Assembly (NCBI GenBank): GCA_036378535.1
Contig: DASUWH010000088.1
Coordinates: 1-64,000, forward strand
Reading direction: 5' to 3'
Length of the DNA: 64,000 nucleotides
Source: Gp1-AA122 sp036378535
GTDB lineage: Bacteria; Acidobacteriota; Terriglobia; Terriglobales; Acidobacteriaceae
Position 1 is the first letter of the stretch; every line of letters begins with the position of its first letter. The notes under the pieces are model-generated. The model worked only from the letters and a program-made list of their open reading frames with translations. It ran no database searches and was not told the DNA's origin. The position numbers and the translations under genes were made by a program. Below are positions 8,699 through 17,346 of the stretch, piece after piece.

Positions 8699-9781
8699 TT
8701 AATCCGCTGCCCGGGCCACGCTGGCCTGGCGAAACGCGGGCATTACGTATTTGGCGAACATATGTTGGATCTTGATGCTCTTCCAGTGCTCCAGCCCGCC
8801 GAAATTGGAGACAATCGCCAGTTCTCCGATTCCGCCTTTTTGCTGCAGGGACTTGATCTGGGCAATGACTTTGTCGGGAGTTCCGATAAAGGCTATCTCC
8901 TGGTCCACAATCTGCTCATAGGAAAGTTTCGTCAGCGATTCCAACGCACCGCTCGCGTAAAAGCCGTAACCCTTGGCCCGCAACTCCGCTTTCTTCTGCT
9001 CGTCCTGCAAGGATCCGACCGGAGAAGCATTGAAAGCGAGAAAGTTGTAGATCGCCTGTTCTACTTCTTTACGGATCTGCGTCTCGTCTTCGTCCAGGTA
9101 GACCGGCCGGATGTATACGATGTCAGGGGTGTGTCCGTGCTCGGCGCAGGCTTCCTTATAGATGTTGAGCGGCGCTTCCAGCACATTCCACGGCAACAGC
9201 GGCGGCACGAAGATTCCCCAACCTTTAGCGCCGGCCATCTGGTAGGTAATGTCGCTGGTCCCACCCGTGTAGAACTTCGGATGGGGCTGCTGCAGCGGCC
9301 GGGGCACGACCCTGACATCCTTAACCTTGTAGTACTCGCCGTCATAAGAAAATTGCTCTTGCGACAACGCCAGTTCCAGGATGTCGACGGCCTCGTTGTA
9401 CCGCGGGCGGCTTTCTTCCAGCGGCACTGAGGACGGTCCGAACAGCCATGCGTGCCCTCGCCCGAGCCCGCACTCCAGGCGGCCATTCGTCAGGATGTCC
9501 GTCTCTGCGATCATTCCCGCAAGGCGCAAAGGGTTTTCCAGCGGGAGTGTGTGCAACGCGGTGCGGAAGCGGATGCGGGCGGTGCGCTGTGCAGCGGCGG
9601 CAAACATGGCCAGCGGATTCGCCGATATAGAAAACTTCTGGAAAAAATGATGATCGATGACCGAGTAGACGTCGAATCCACACTGGTCGGCATGTTCGAT
9701 CTGGCGCATGATCTCCCAGGTCAAGTCGTAATGCGACTTGCCGGGCGGGGTCTGCATCTCGCAATAAATTCCAAATCGCAT
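8699..9781 (-). CDS. LLM class flavin-dependent oxidoreductase
   Basis: 360 residues of the bacterial-luciferase-like TIM-barrel family. Typical strands are visible: MRFGIYCEMQ at the start, GFDVYSVIDHHF, RTALHTLPLENPLRLA, ILTNGRLECGLGRGH, and PKFYTGGTSDITYQMAGAKG. The family uses FMNH2 with oxygen or, in some branches, reduced F420. A flavin reductase gene lies 74 bases upstream in the same direction, which favours a two-component FMNH2-dependent monooxygenase. A complete F420 pathway is encoded nearby, so F420 use cannot be excluded. Substrate unknown. Confidence 0.9.
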   Translation of the reverse strand: MRFGIYCEMQTPPGKSHYDLTWEIMRQIEHADQCGFDVYSVIDHHFFQKFSISANPLAMFAAAAQRTARIRFRTALHTLPLENPLRLAGMIAETDILTNGRLECGLGRGHAWLFGPSSVPLEESRPRYNEAVDILELALSQEQFSYDGEYYKVKDVRVVPRPLQQPHPKFYTGGTSDITYQMAGAKGWGIFVPPLLPWNVLEAPLNIYKEACAEHGHTPDIVYIRPVYLDEDETQIRKEVEQAIYNFLAFNASPVGSLQDEQKKAELRAKGYGFYASGALESLTKLSYEQIVDQEIAFIGTPDKVIAQIKSLQQKGGIGELAIVSNFGGLEHWKSIKIQHMFAKYVMPAFRQASVARAAD

Positions 9782-9809
9782 ATCGTATCTGCTGGAGTTC
9801 CACGCCGCT

Positions 9810-9834
9810 GGACGGCCGAAGCGGCCGTCACTAC
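9810..9834. repeat. GGACGGCC palindromic repeat, copy 1
   Basis: A 25-base unit containing GACGGCC-GAA-GCGGCCGTC and ending in CACTAC lies between the flavin reductase and LLM genes. An almost identical unit (two base differences) lies at 39200-39224 in front of the deacetylase gene. It looks like a second dispersed REP-like family in this genome. A partial GTCACTAC echo follows at 9846-9853. Confidence 0.7.
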
Positions 9835-9855
9835 AATGTGGCGACTGTCACTACG

Positions 9856-10362
9856 CTAGATTTCTTTTCCAATCTCCCGGTACTTGCCGCCGAAGAACAG
9901 CAGCGGGTTGCCTTCGCGTACGGTTGCGTCTTCGACTTCGGCTATAAAAATCGTGTGATCCCCGGCATCGTGCGCGGTCTGTAAACGACATTCGAGATAA
10001 GCCAGCGCGCCACCCAGAATCGGCGTGCCATGCGGCGTGCGATCAAAGCGCGCACCCGCCGCCTCGGCGTGCTGGTGAGTTTCAGTGGAACGCGCGTAAT
10101 ACTCGGAAACGGCACGTTGCGATTCGGCCAGAACATTGATGCCGAATCGCTTTTTGGCTTGCAGATGAGCATGCGTGCGGGCGCGGTGATCCACGCATAC
10201 CAGCACCAGCATGGGATCCAGCGAAACGGAGGTAAAGGCGTTGGCTGTCATCCCGTGCACTTCACCTTCCTGATCCACCGTGATTATGGTCACTCCGGTG
10301 GCAAAGAGCCCCAGCGCCTTGCGAAACGCGGCTTGGGTTAAAGTTGATGGCCCCTCTGGCAT
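9856..10362 (-). CDS. Flavin reductase family protein
   Basis: 168 residues of the flavin-reductase-like split-barrel family (HpaC/ActVB type). It opens with FRKALGLFATGVTIITV. The flavin-binding strand is GMTANAFTSVSLDPMLVLVCV, and the C-terminal signature is GDHTIFIAEVEDA followed by PLLFFGGKYR. Such proteins supply free reduced FMN or FAD to partner monooxygenases, here most likely the LLM enzyme encoded next. A subset of this fold reduces other substrates directly. Same strand as both neighbours; 51 bases to the TonB receptor gene. Confidence 0.9.
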   Translation of the reverse strand: MPEGPSTLTQAAFRKALGLFATGVTIITVDQEGEVHGMTANAFTSVSLDPMLVLVCVDHRARTHAHLQAKKRFGINVLAESQRAVSEYYARSTETHQHAEAAGARFDRTPHGTPILGGALAYLECRLQTAHDAGDHTIFIAEVEDATVREGNPLLFFGGKYREIGKEI

Positions 10363-10413
10363 AACGGCTGACTTGATTTCGAAGTAGGGGCCAGCTTCGG
10401 CCCCCTGGTATTT

Positions 10414-13400
10414 TTACCACGTCATGCGCAGTGCCAGTTGAATCTGCCGTGGGTTGAAAATCGAGCGTGGCGTTCCATACGAGGGATTCGGCGAGCCTTC
10501 TGTATAGAAGGGGCCAGTGCCGCAGTATTGAACTCCACCGGCCGGACAGAAATCCGACGCTCCATATGCAGTATTGAAGAAGTGAATGTTCAAGGTGTTC
10601 AGCAGATTGAAGGCTTCGGCAATCGCCTCTACGTGCACCTTCTCGGTTACCACAAATGTGCGCGAAAGCCGCAGATCGACGGTCTGATAACTATCGCCTT
10701 TGAACGTGTTACGAGGCTCGATGCCGACACGATCGTTGTTACCGAAGATGTCGCCATTCATATCGAATCCCGCAAACTTCGTGAAGTAGTGCGGAGATTC
10801 CAGGGTCACGATCGTGCCCAGTTGCCAATTGTTGATGACGCGGTTCATGTTAGTCGGGCCTTGTAAGGTGACGTTCCCTACAAATCGGTGCGCCACGCTG
10901 TCGGATGAAATCGCTCTCTCCTTGTTGAAGCAACAACTATCCTGGGGAATCAGGACAAAACTCGGGTTCGGACCGTTATCAATTCCTTTGGACCAGGTAT
11001 AGCTCAGCCCCCAGCCCACGTGCTTGCCCATGCGCTTGTTGAAGTTCACCAGCAGGCCGTCCCATTGCGAATCCCACTTCGAATCCGCCTCGAAGTCGAC
11101 GGCGAATCCAAGCGAACCCGGCGGTAATGTTCCGGTGGGACAAGGCACGGGATTGAAAACGGCACAACGTACTCCGGGCGCAATCACCGGCGGCACGCAT
11201 GGGAAATTGGCGCAGTACATATCTTTCATCCCCACATCGCCCCGCGAATCATGAAAAGGAAGTTGTCCACTCGGATCTGGCTGGTTAACGTTATAAAAAC
11301 TTCCGAGGTGAATGCCGCGTACGTGCATCCCGGTAACGTCCAGGACCGTGTCCCTGGTCGGCTGGAATTCAATGCCAAAGCTGGCCTGCGCACCATAGGG
11401 CGGCTTGTGATCTTTGGCAAAGCGGACTATGACCGCATCCAGCGACGGATTTGGATAGGTCGCAGTCGTCAGGCCCGGACCCACCATCTGGCCCAACAGA
11501 AATGACATGGTAGCGGGATCAGCGCCCGCCGCCGACAGGCGGGTTTTAGCATTCAAGTCATCCTGCTTGTTCTCTCTTCCCGGAAATTTTCCAATAATCC
11601 CGCCGCAGGATGGAATCTGGCACATGAGCAGCGGCGATGGGATCATGCCATGGAACAAGCCGGCGCCACCGCGAATGACAATATTGCGGCTCGTGCCCAG
11701 CGCATAAGAAAAACCGGCGCGTGGATCAAAGTTCTTCAGCGGATTGTTAATCGCGGCCTTGGGCCAAGTCTCCCCTTCCCACCGCAATCCGTAATCGATG
11801 GTCAGATTCTGCGTGGTCCTCCATTTGTCCTGAATGTAAAGTCCCTCATAGGTGTGTCCCATTTCGCCTTTCGCCTGGTTGCGAATCGCGGAAGAGATGG
11901 CCCCACCCTGATAAACCGATGTGCTGAGCGTGGGCTCATTGAATCCCATGGCCGCATTGAAACGCTCAAAGAAAATTACAAAGGGATGCGGACGTCCGCC
12001 GGTAAGGAACTGTGCTGCCGGATCCGTTCCCAGGAAAGCGCCCAGACTTCCGAAGTCTGCCTCAAAGGGATAAAACAGGGGGAAGGACTCGGTGGTGTTC
12101 ACGTGATTGAAATCGCCGCCAAAGGTGATGGTGTGACGGCCCAAAGTCTTGGTTACGTCGTCGACAATCTCCCAGCGCCCTTCTTCGTAGAAGTCAGGAT
12201 TACCGCGGTTCACGCCCATGGTGAAGACGTTCGAGACTTCCAGGTGAGGTTGTGTGCTCACTGTGGGGAAGTCAAAGAAGCGGTGAGCATACTGCAGGCG
12301 GAAATTATTGACTAGAGAACTGGAGAAGACGGAAGTCAAACTGCCCACCAGCGACTGATCGCGAAAGAAATTATTCTTGAAGCCCGAAGGCAGGTCGAAT
12401 CCGTCATTCAGCGGGGAAAGGTTCGTGCTGCGCTGGTCGTTGATGAAGTAGCGCACAAACATGGATTCCTTGGCATTAAAGTTGTGGTCAATTTTGAGAA
12501 TTCCGTTGTCATAGTTGATGGTGCGGTTCACGAACAGGTTCTCGGGCGCAAGGCCGAAGACGTTCGTCTTGACCGCGTTGATGGCATTGATATTCTGCAG
12601 CACGGTCGAGTTGTAATAGGGTGATTCGCTGTGCCGCTGGCCTTCCCAGTTGGCGAAAAAGAAAGTCTTGTCCTTCTGAATGGGGCCGCCCAAGGTTGCG
12701 CCGAACTGGTTCTGCCGGAGCTTGTTGAAACCGCCGGCGGCGGCCAGCAGGTTCTTGGCGTCCATCTTGTCGTTGCGGAAATATTCGTATAAGGATCCGT
12801 GGTAGGTGTTGGTTCCGCTTTTGGTGACGATGTTCACGATGCCGCCGACTGCGCGCCCGAACTCGGTGCTGTAGTCGCTGTTGATAACGCGGAATTCCTG
12901 CACCGCCTCCTGCGAGGGCGTGGTCTTCTGAATGCCGGAGGCGGTCGACATATTGTCGGCGCCGTCAATGGCCACAAAGTTGTAATGGATATTCTGGCCG
13001 GCAAAGGAGAGCTTGGTGACCGGCTCGATGATTACATCCGTGCTACCCGACGTTGTGTCACCGATCGTGACACCGGGAGCGAGCAGGGCGAAATCGATGA
13101 ACTGGCGGCCGTTGACCGGCAAATCCTGAATTTTCTGCTCATCGATGACGGAACTCACCATGGTGCGGGTAGGCTCGGCGGCGGCGCCCACATCCTGGAC
13201 CGTGACCTCTTCCTTGATTTCTCCGACGGCGAGATTGAAATCCACAATGCCGGTGCCGCCAACATCCAGGTGCACCTTCTTGGCCATTTTGCGAAAGCCG
13301 GCTTTCTCAGCGGTGACGGTGTAGTCGCCGGCTGGCAGCGCGGTAACCTGGTAATCGCCCGTGGTGCCGCCGTCGACCGAGCGCGTTGCCCCGGTCGCGC

Positions 13401-13572
13401 TATTAACGACGGTGACCGTGGGCTGAGGAATGGCCGCGCCACTGGCGTCGTATACGCGCCCTTGCACCGACACGTTTAGAGTTTGTGCGCAGGCCGGGGC
13501 CCACAGACCGCAGATTCCGGCAAGCACCAGCCACATCAGCCAACCCGACCTGGAAAAGCTTGTTCCCGCCAT
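10414..13572 (-). CDS. Oar-like TonB-dependent receptor with carboxypeptidase-regulatory domain
   Basis: 1052 residues from the ATG at 13572, which has AAGGAGG six bases upstream; the longer frame to 13626 lacks this. It has a signal peptide (WLMWLVLAGICG, cleavage after ACAQ), a carboxypeptidase-regulatory-like Ig domain (about 33-110, SVQGRVYDASGAAIPQP to DYTVTAEKAGFRK), a plug (INDLPVNGRQF-like region), and a long beta-barrel ending in aromatic RMTW. This is the large outer-membrane receptor type expanded in Acidobacteriota. It lies 22 bases after the GntR gene in the same direction and probably imports the substrate or a precursor of the downstream enzymes (inference). Confidence 0.93.
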   Translation of the reverse strand: MAGTSFSRSGWLMWLVLAGICGLWAPACAQTLNVSVQGRVYDASGAAIPQPTVTVVNSATGATRSVDGGTTGDYQVTALPAGDYTVTAEKAGFRKMAKKVHLDVGGTGIVDFNLAVGEIKEEVTVQDVGAAAEPTRTMVSSVIDEQKIQDLPVNGRQFIDFALLAPGVTIGDTTSGSTDVIIEPVTKLSFAGQNIHYNFVAIDGADNMSTASGIQKTTPSQEAVQEFRVINSDYSTEFGRAVGGIVNIVTKSGTNTYHGSLYEYFRNDKMDAKNLLAAAGGFNKLRQNQFGATLGGPIQKDKTFFFANWEGQRHSESPYYNSTVLQNINAINAVKTNVFGLAPENLFVNRTINYDNGILKIDHNFNAKESMFVRYFINDQRSTNLSPLNDGFDLPSGFKNNFFRDQSLVGSLTSVFSSSLVNNFRLQYAHRFFDFPTVSTQPHLEVSNVFTMGVNRGNPDFYEEGRWEIVDDVTKTLGRHTITFGGDFNHVNTTESFPLFYPFEADFGSLGAFLGTDPAAQFLTGGRPHPFVIFFERFNAAMGFNEPTLSTSVYQGGAISSAIRNQAKGEMGHTYEGLYIQDKWRTTQNLTIDYGLRWEGETWPKAAINNPLKNFDPRAGFSYALGTSRNIVIRGGAGLFHGMIPSPLLMCQIPSCGGIIGKFPGRENKQDDLNAKTRLSAAGADPATMSFLLGQMVGPGLTTATYPNPSLDAVIVRFAKDHKPPYGAQASFGIEFQPTRDTVLDVTGMHVRGIHLGSFYNVNQPDPSGQLPFHDSRGDVGMKDMYCANFPCVPPVIAPGVRCAVFNPVPCPTGTLPPGSLGFAVDFEADSKWDSQWDGLLVNFNKRMGKHVGWGLSYTWSKGIDNGPNPSFVLIPQDSCCFNKERAISSDSVAHRFVGNVTLQGPTNMNRVINNWQLGTIVTLESPHYFTKFAGFDMNGDIFGNNDRVGIEPRNTFKGDSYQTVDLRLSRTFVVTEKVHVEAIAEAFNLLNTLNIHFFNTAYGASDFCPAGGVQYCGTGPFYTEGSPNPSYGTPRSIFNPRQIQLALRMTW

Positions 13573-13594
13573 CGCCGTCCTCCTTGCTATCGCG

Positions 13595-14332
13595 CTACAA
13601 GGCCGCAGCCCGCGAAGAGCTTTCATCCGCCGCCTTGTGATTGCCCCTGGCCGTTTTACCGCGCGCGGGCGAATCGATCTCGCCCGCCATGATGCCGCCT
13701 AATCGCGCTTCCGAATCATCTAAATGCTGCAATAAAAGATCCGCACATTGCTTTAACTTGCCGGCGCTGAGCAGTTGATACAGTTTGCGATGCACCGGAA
13801 CCAGCGCTCCGGGATCGTTATGACTGCGGTCCACCAGCACCATGCCGACACGAAGTTCGCCGATGACTTTCTGATAAAAGTTTTCCAGCCGCTTGTTGCC
13901 ACGCAGATGGATGATAAGAGTATGAAACTGCAAATCCCAGTTGACCGCCTGCGACCAGTCCCGCGAGCGCACGGTGCGTTCGTAGCCGTCGACGGCGGCC
14001 TCCAGTTGCTGCATGAGCTCGGGCGGGCGCTTTTTCGCGCCCCGGATGGCCTGCACCTCGATCATGCGCCGCAGGTCGTAGATTTCCTGCACGTCTCTCA
14101 TGGAAAGCTGGGCGACGGTGACGCCGCGATGGATGTTGCGCTTGAGGAGACCTTCGAGGGACAGAATACGCACCGCCTCGCGCATGGTGTTACGCGAGAC
14201 GCCTAAGGAGGCAGCCAAGGGAATTTCGGGGAGGGCACTGCCCGGGCGCAACTCGCCATCCAGAACCCGCTGCCGCAGGATTCCCGCCACCTGGTCGGCG
14301 ACACTGACGCGATGAATGGGAGACCGATCCAT
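13595..14332 (-). CDS. GntR family transcriptional regulator, FadR/FCD subfamily
   Basis: 245 residues from the ATG at 14332 (a TTG one codon earlier is possible). The N-terminal winged helix is clear: VADQVAGILRQRVLDGELRPGSALPE then ASLGVSRNTMREAVRILSLEGL. An all-helical FCD effector domain follows, with DLQFHTLIIHLRGN contributing the metal-binding Asp/His positions. FCD regulators usually sense small organic acids. It is the first gene before the TonB receptor and is divergent from the F420 operon across a symmetrical site, so it may control both directions (inference). Confidence 0.93.
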   Translation of the reverse strand: MDRSPIHRVSVADQVAGILRQRVLDGELRPGSALPEIPLAASLGVSRNTMREAVRILSLEGLLKRNIHRGVTVAQLSMRDVQEIYDLRRMIEVQAIRGAKKRPPELMQQLEAAVDGYERTVRSRDWSQAVNWDLQFHTLIIHLRGNKRLENFYQKVIGELRVGMVLVDRSHNDPGALVPVHRKLYQLLSAGKLKQCADLLLQHLDDSEARLGGIMAGEIDSPARGKTARGNHKAADESSSRAAAL

Positions 14333-14376
14333 CAATTCCGCACGGACGGCAAAGAGTGCCGGATATTCTGCTCTGG

Positions 14377-14405
14377 ATTGTTCAGCTTGTCAAGTGTTGA
14401 ACAAT
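14377..14405. promoter_or_regulatory. Operator-like nested inverted repeat between gntR and cofG
   Basis: The outer arms ATTGTTCA (14377-14384) and TGAACAAT (14398-14405) are perfectly complementary. The inner CTTGTCAAG (14386-14394) is a separate palindrome of the TTGT-CAA kind seen for FadR/FCD regulators. It sits 45-73 bases upstream of the GntR start and about 75-100 bases upstream of cofG, a suitable place for a shared or autoregulatory site. Confidence 0.6.
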
Positions 14406-14478
14406 TGAGCAATGGAAGACGGCGACGGTGGCACGAATTTCCGCGGACCTGGTGTGAGTAGAGGGATGGCCACTGTCG

Positions 14479-15723
14479 GTGCTGGCATCCGCGGCAACCA
14501 TTACAATTAGGGAACCGCATCGGGGTCGGCGTTCTATTGTGACTCTAACTTCGAACTTGCTATCTGTATCTTCGGCTCTCGATAGCGCTTCATTCGAGCC
14601 GCCGATCTCGCGGGAGACGGCGATCGCGCTGCTGTCCACCGGCGATGCCGAGTTGCCTGGCCTGCTGCTCGCAGCCCAAGCGGCGAAAGAACGATTCAAG
14701 CCGAATGTCATCACGTATTCGCGGAAAGTCTTCATCCCACTGACCAATCTCTGCCGCGACTACTGCGGCTATTGCACGTTTCGCCGCGATCCGGGCGACT
14801 CCGGCGCGCATACGATGGCGCCCGATGAAGTGCTGGATGTTGTCCGCGCGGGTGAAAAGCTGGGCTGCACCGAAGCTCTGTTCAGCCTGGGCGACAAGCC
14901 TGAACTGCTCTTCCCCGAGATGCGCGACACGCTGCGGCGCCTCGGCTACCGCTCGACTCTGCATTATCTTGAGGCAATGTGCGAAATGGTGCTGCGCGAG
15001 AGCAGCCTGCTGCCGCATCCGAATCCGGGGCTGCTGAGCGCGGAGTGGCTGAGGCGGCTCTCGAAGCACTCGCCCAGCATCGGCCTGATGCTGGAAACGA
15101 CTAACGAAAAGTTAATGGCGGCGGGAGCCGCTCACGACAATGCTCCCGATAAGCTTCCTCGCAAGCGTCTGCACACCATCGAAGAGGCTGGAAAGCTTGG
15201 CATTCCCTTTACGACCGGCATACTGATCGGCATTGGCGAAAGCCCAGAAGACCGAGTCGACAGCCTGCTGGCGATCCGCGGCCTGCACCAGCGCTACGGG
15301 CATATTCAGGAAGTAATCATTCAAAATTTCCGGGTGAAGCCGAATATCCCGATGGCGAACTGGCCTGAACCCAGCCGCTCGGACATGTTGCGCACGGTCG
15401 CGGTCGCCCGTTTGCTGATGCCGGAGATGAACCTGCAGGCGCCACCTAATTTGTCGGCACCTTATTACGAAGAACTTATTGATGCGGGCATCAACGACTG
15501 GGGCGGGGTGTCGCCGGTAACGCCGGATTTCATCAATCCCGAGGCTCCGTGGCCGCACCTGCAGGATCTGCAAAGGCGCACGGAATCAAAGGGACAAACG
15601 CTAAAACAGCGGCTTCCGGTATATCCTGAGTTCATTCCACAGCTGCGGGCGCGTCCGGGTCTGCTCAGCGAGAAACTGGGGCGCGCGGTGGACGCGGAAG
15701 GATACGCCCAGAGGGCTGCATGA
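14479..15723 (+). CDS. cofG: FO synthase subunit 1, 7,8-didemethyl-8-hydroxy-5-deazariboflavin synthase CofG
   Basis: 414 residues. Radical SAM cluster Cys residues are at 92, 96 and 99 (CRDYCGYC). With CofH it builds FO, the deazaflavin head of coenzyme F420, from tyrosine and the 5-amino-6-ribitylamino-uracil precursor. Family motifs include YSRKVFIPLTNLCRDYCGYCTF, HTMAPDEV, and PNLSAPYYEELIDAGINDWGG. The GTG at 14479 is used here; a GTG at 14539 would remove 20 basic residues and fits the family N-terminus as well. First gene of the plus-strand F420 operon; its ATGA overlaps cofD. In actinobacteria CofG and CofH are fused as FbiC; here they are separate. Confidence 0.96.
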   Translation: MLASAATITIREPHRGRRSIVTLTSNLLSVSSALDSASFEPPISRETAIALLSTGDAELPGLLLAAQAAKERFKPNVITYSRKVFIPLTNLCRDYCGYCTFRRDPGDSGAHTMAPDEVLDVVRAGEKLGCTEALFSLGDKPELLFPEMRDTLRRLGYRSTLHYLEAMCEMVLRESSLLPHPNPGLLSAEWLRRLSKHSPSIGLMLETTNEKLMAAGAAHDNAPDKLPRKRLHTIEEAGKLGIPFTTGILIGIGESPEDRVDSLLAIRGLHQRYGHIQEVIIQNFRVKPNIPMANWPEPSRSDMLRTVAVARLLMPEMNLQAPPNLSAPYYEELIDAGINDWGGVSPVTPDFINPEAPWPHLQDLQRRTESKGQTLKQRLPVYPEFIPQLRARPGLLSEKLGRAVDAEGYAQRAA

Positions 15724-16685
15724 TTACCGTTTTGACGGGTGGCACCGGGGGCGCGAAGTTTGTCGATGGCCTGCGCCAGGTTGTCCCCCCGGAAGAACTG
15801 ACGATCATCGTCAACACCGGCGATGACCTGCTTTGGTGGGGACTCTACGTCTCCCCGGATATCGATTCGATTACTTATGTGCTCGCGGGTCTGCTCAGCA
15901 AAGAACGCGGCTGGGGAGTAAAGGGCGATACTTTTCAGTGCCTGCAGGCGATGGGACAGCTTGGCCAGCCGATCTGGTTTCATGCCGGCGATCGCGATCT
16001 GGCTGTGCACCTGGTTCGCTCGCAACTGCTCGCTGAAGGCAAGACTCTGACCGAAGCCACCGCTGAAATTTCAGGCAAGCTTGGGGTCACGGCGCGCATC
16101 CTGCCGATGAGCGATTCCCGGGTGGAGACGCGGGTTCTCACGCCCATTGGGGAGCTCAGTTTCGAAGAATACTTCGTGCAGCGCTGGTATCAGGATCCGG
16201 TGGAGTCGGTGCGCTATGCGGGGGCTGCGGACGCGGAGCCCGCACCCGGCGTAATTGATGCAATTCTCCGGTCGGATATCGTTCTGGTAGCTCCAAGTAA
16301 CCCGGTAAGCAGCATCTTCCCCATTCTCGCGGTGCCCGGAATTCGGGGTGCCTTGCGCGATACCAAGGCGATCATTGCCGGCATAAGTCCTATCGTTGGC
16401 GGAGCGGCGGTCTCCGGGCCAGCGGGGATCTTGATGGCCTCGCAGAACCTTCCGGTTTCGATTTCGGGGATTGCCCAGACCTATGCCGATTTTCTTGATG
16501 TGCTGGTCGTCGATAACCGGGACCGGGCCGAGGGCGAGAGCCTTGCCACTACGACGTTACACGTTCACTGCACCAACACGCTTATGCGATCATTGAATGA
16601 CCGCATCGATCTGGCGCGCGCTGTCCTGGACTTCATTAAAGGACAGACCAACGCGCAGGTGGTCAGCGACTCCGACTCGGTATGA
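15720..16685 (+). CDS. cofD: 2-phospho-L-lactate transferase CofD/FbiA
   Basis: 321 residues, normal length. The N-terminal loop ITVLTGGTGGAKFVDGL binds FO and the nucleotide-activated C3 acid. NTGDDLLWWGLYVSPDIDS and PSNPVSSIFPILAVPGIR are family signatures. It transfers a phospho-C3 acid (phospholactate, phosphoenolpyruvate or 3-phosphoglycerate, depending on the organism) from its guanosine-diphospho form to FO. The specific donor cannot be decided here. Overlaps cofG and cofC by four bases each. Confidence 0.96.
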   Translation: MITVLTGGTGGAKFVDGLRQVVPPEELTIIVNTGDDLLWWGLYVSPDIDSITYVLAGLLSKERGWGVKGDTFQCLQAMGQLGQPIWFHAGDRDLAVHLVRSQLLAEGKTLTEATAEISGKLGVTARILPMSDSRVETRVLTPIGELSFEEYFVQRWYQDPVESVRYAGAADAEPAPGVIDAILRSDIVLVAPSNPVSSIFPILAVPGIRGALRDTKAIIAGISPIVGGAAVSGPAGILMASQNLPVSISGIAQTYADFLDVLVVDNRDRAEGESLATTTLHVHCTNTLMRSLNDRIDLARAVLDFIKGQTNAQVVSDSDSV

Positions 16686-17335
16686 TCCTGGTTCCGGTAA
16701 AGAATCTGAAGAGCGCCAAGCAGCGCCTGGCGGCTATTCTTGATCAGCCCGCCCGTACCGCGCTGGCGCAAGCCATGCTTCACGATGTGCTGGAGTCCAT
16801 TGCAAACTGCCAATCGCGGCCGGAAGTGGCCGTGGTGACCAATGATGGTTTTGCCAGCGGGCTTGCCGATCACTTTGGCTTCGAGATTATCTGCGATGAG
16901 GCGAACAGCAGCGAAACCGCAGCCATCGAAATGGCGACTGCGGTTTGTGGGGCACGAGGCGCTAAGAGTACGCTGGTGATTCCCGGCGATATTCCGCTGA
17001 TTCAACCGCAGGAATTGAATCAGATCCTGGCGGCAGCTCCGGAGCGGGGTTCGGTTCTGGTGCCAGCGGCCGACCGGCGCGGCACCAACGCGGCGTTTCG
17101 TAAACCGGCAAGTCTTTTTCCCCTGCGCTTCGGCAATGATAGTTTCAAACCGCATCTGAACGCGGCGCGACAGACCGGCTATCCTTGCGTGGTGCTTTCT
17201 TTGCCCGGCATCGGCCTGGACGTGGACAATCCCGCCGATCTGCGCCAGCTGATTAACGCTCCCGGAGAAACTCGCTCCCAACGCCTGGCCCGGCAATGGG
17301 ATATAACTGAATATCCCTTGGCTGCGAACGAGTAA
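16682..17335 (+). CDS. cofC: CofC/FbiD guanylyltransferase of F420 biosynthesis
   Basis: 217 residues of the MobA-like nucleotidyltransferase fold specific to F420 synthesis. It opens ILVPVKNLKSAKQRLA and carries VIPGDIPLI, DRRGTNAAF, FGNDSFKPH and GLDVDNPADL, the metal- and substrate-binding motifs of the family. It activates a phosphorylated C3 acid with GTP for CofD. The start overlaps the cofD stop (ATGA). A C-terminal extension after residue 200 (QRLARQWDITEYPLA) has no known role. Confidence 0.95.
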   Translation: MILVPVKNLKSAKQRLAAILDQPARTALAQAMLHDVLESIANCQSRPEVAVVTNDGFASGLADHFGFEIICDEANSSETAAIEMATAVCGARGAKSTLVIPGDIPLIQPQELNQILAAAPERGSVLVPAADRRGTNAAFRKPASLFPLRFGNDSFKPHLNAARQTGYPCVVLSLPGIGLDVDNPADLRQLINAPGETRSQRLARQWDITEYPLAANE

Positions 17336-17346
17336 GCCTCTCTCCC

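Noticed and set aside
11650..12315. Plus-strand frame of 221 residues inside the TonB receptor gene
   Set aside because: Antisense shadow without motifs or a ribosome site.
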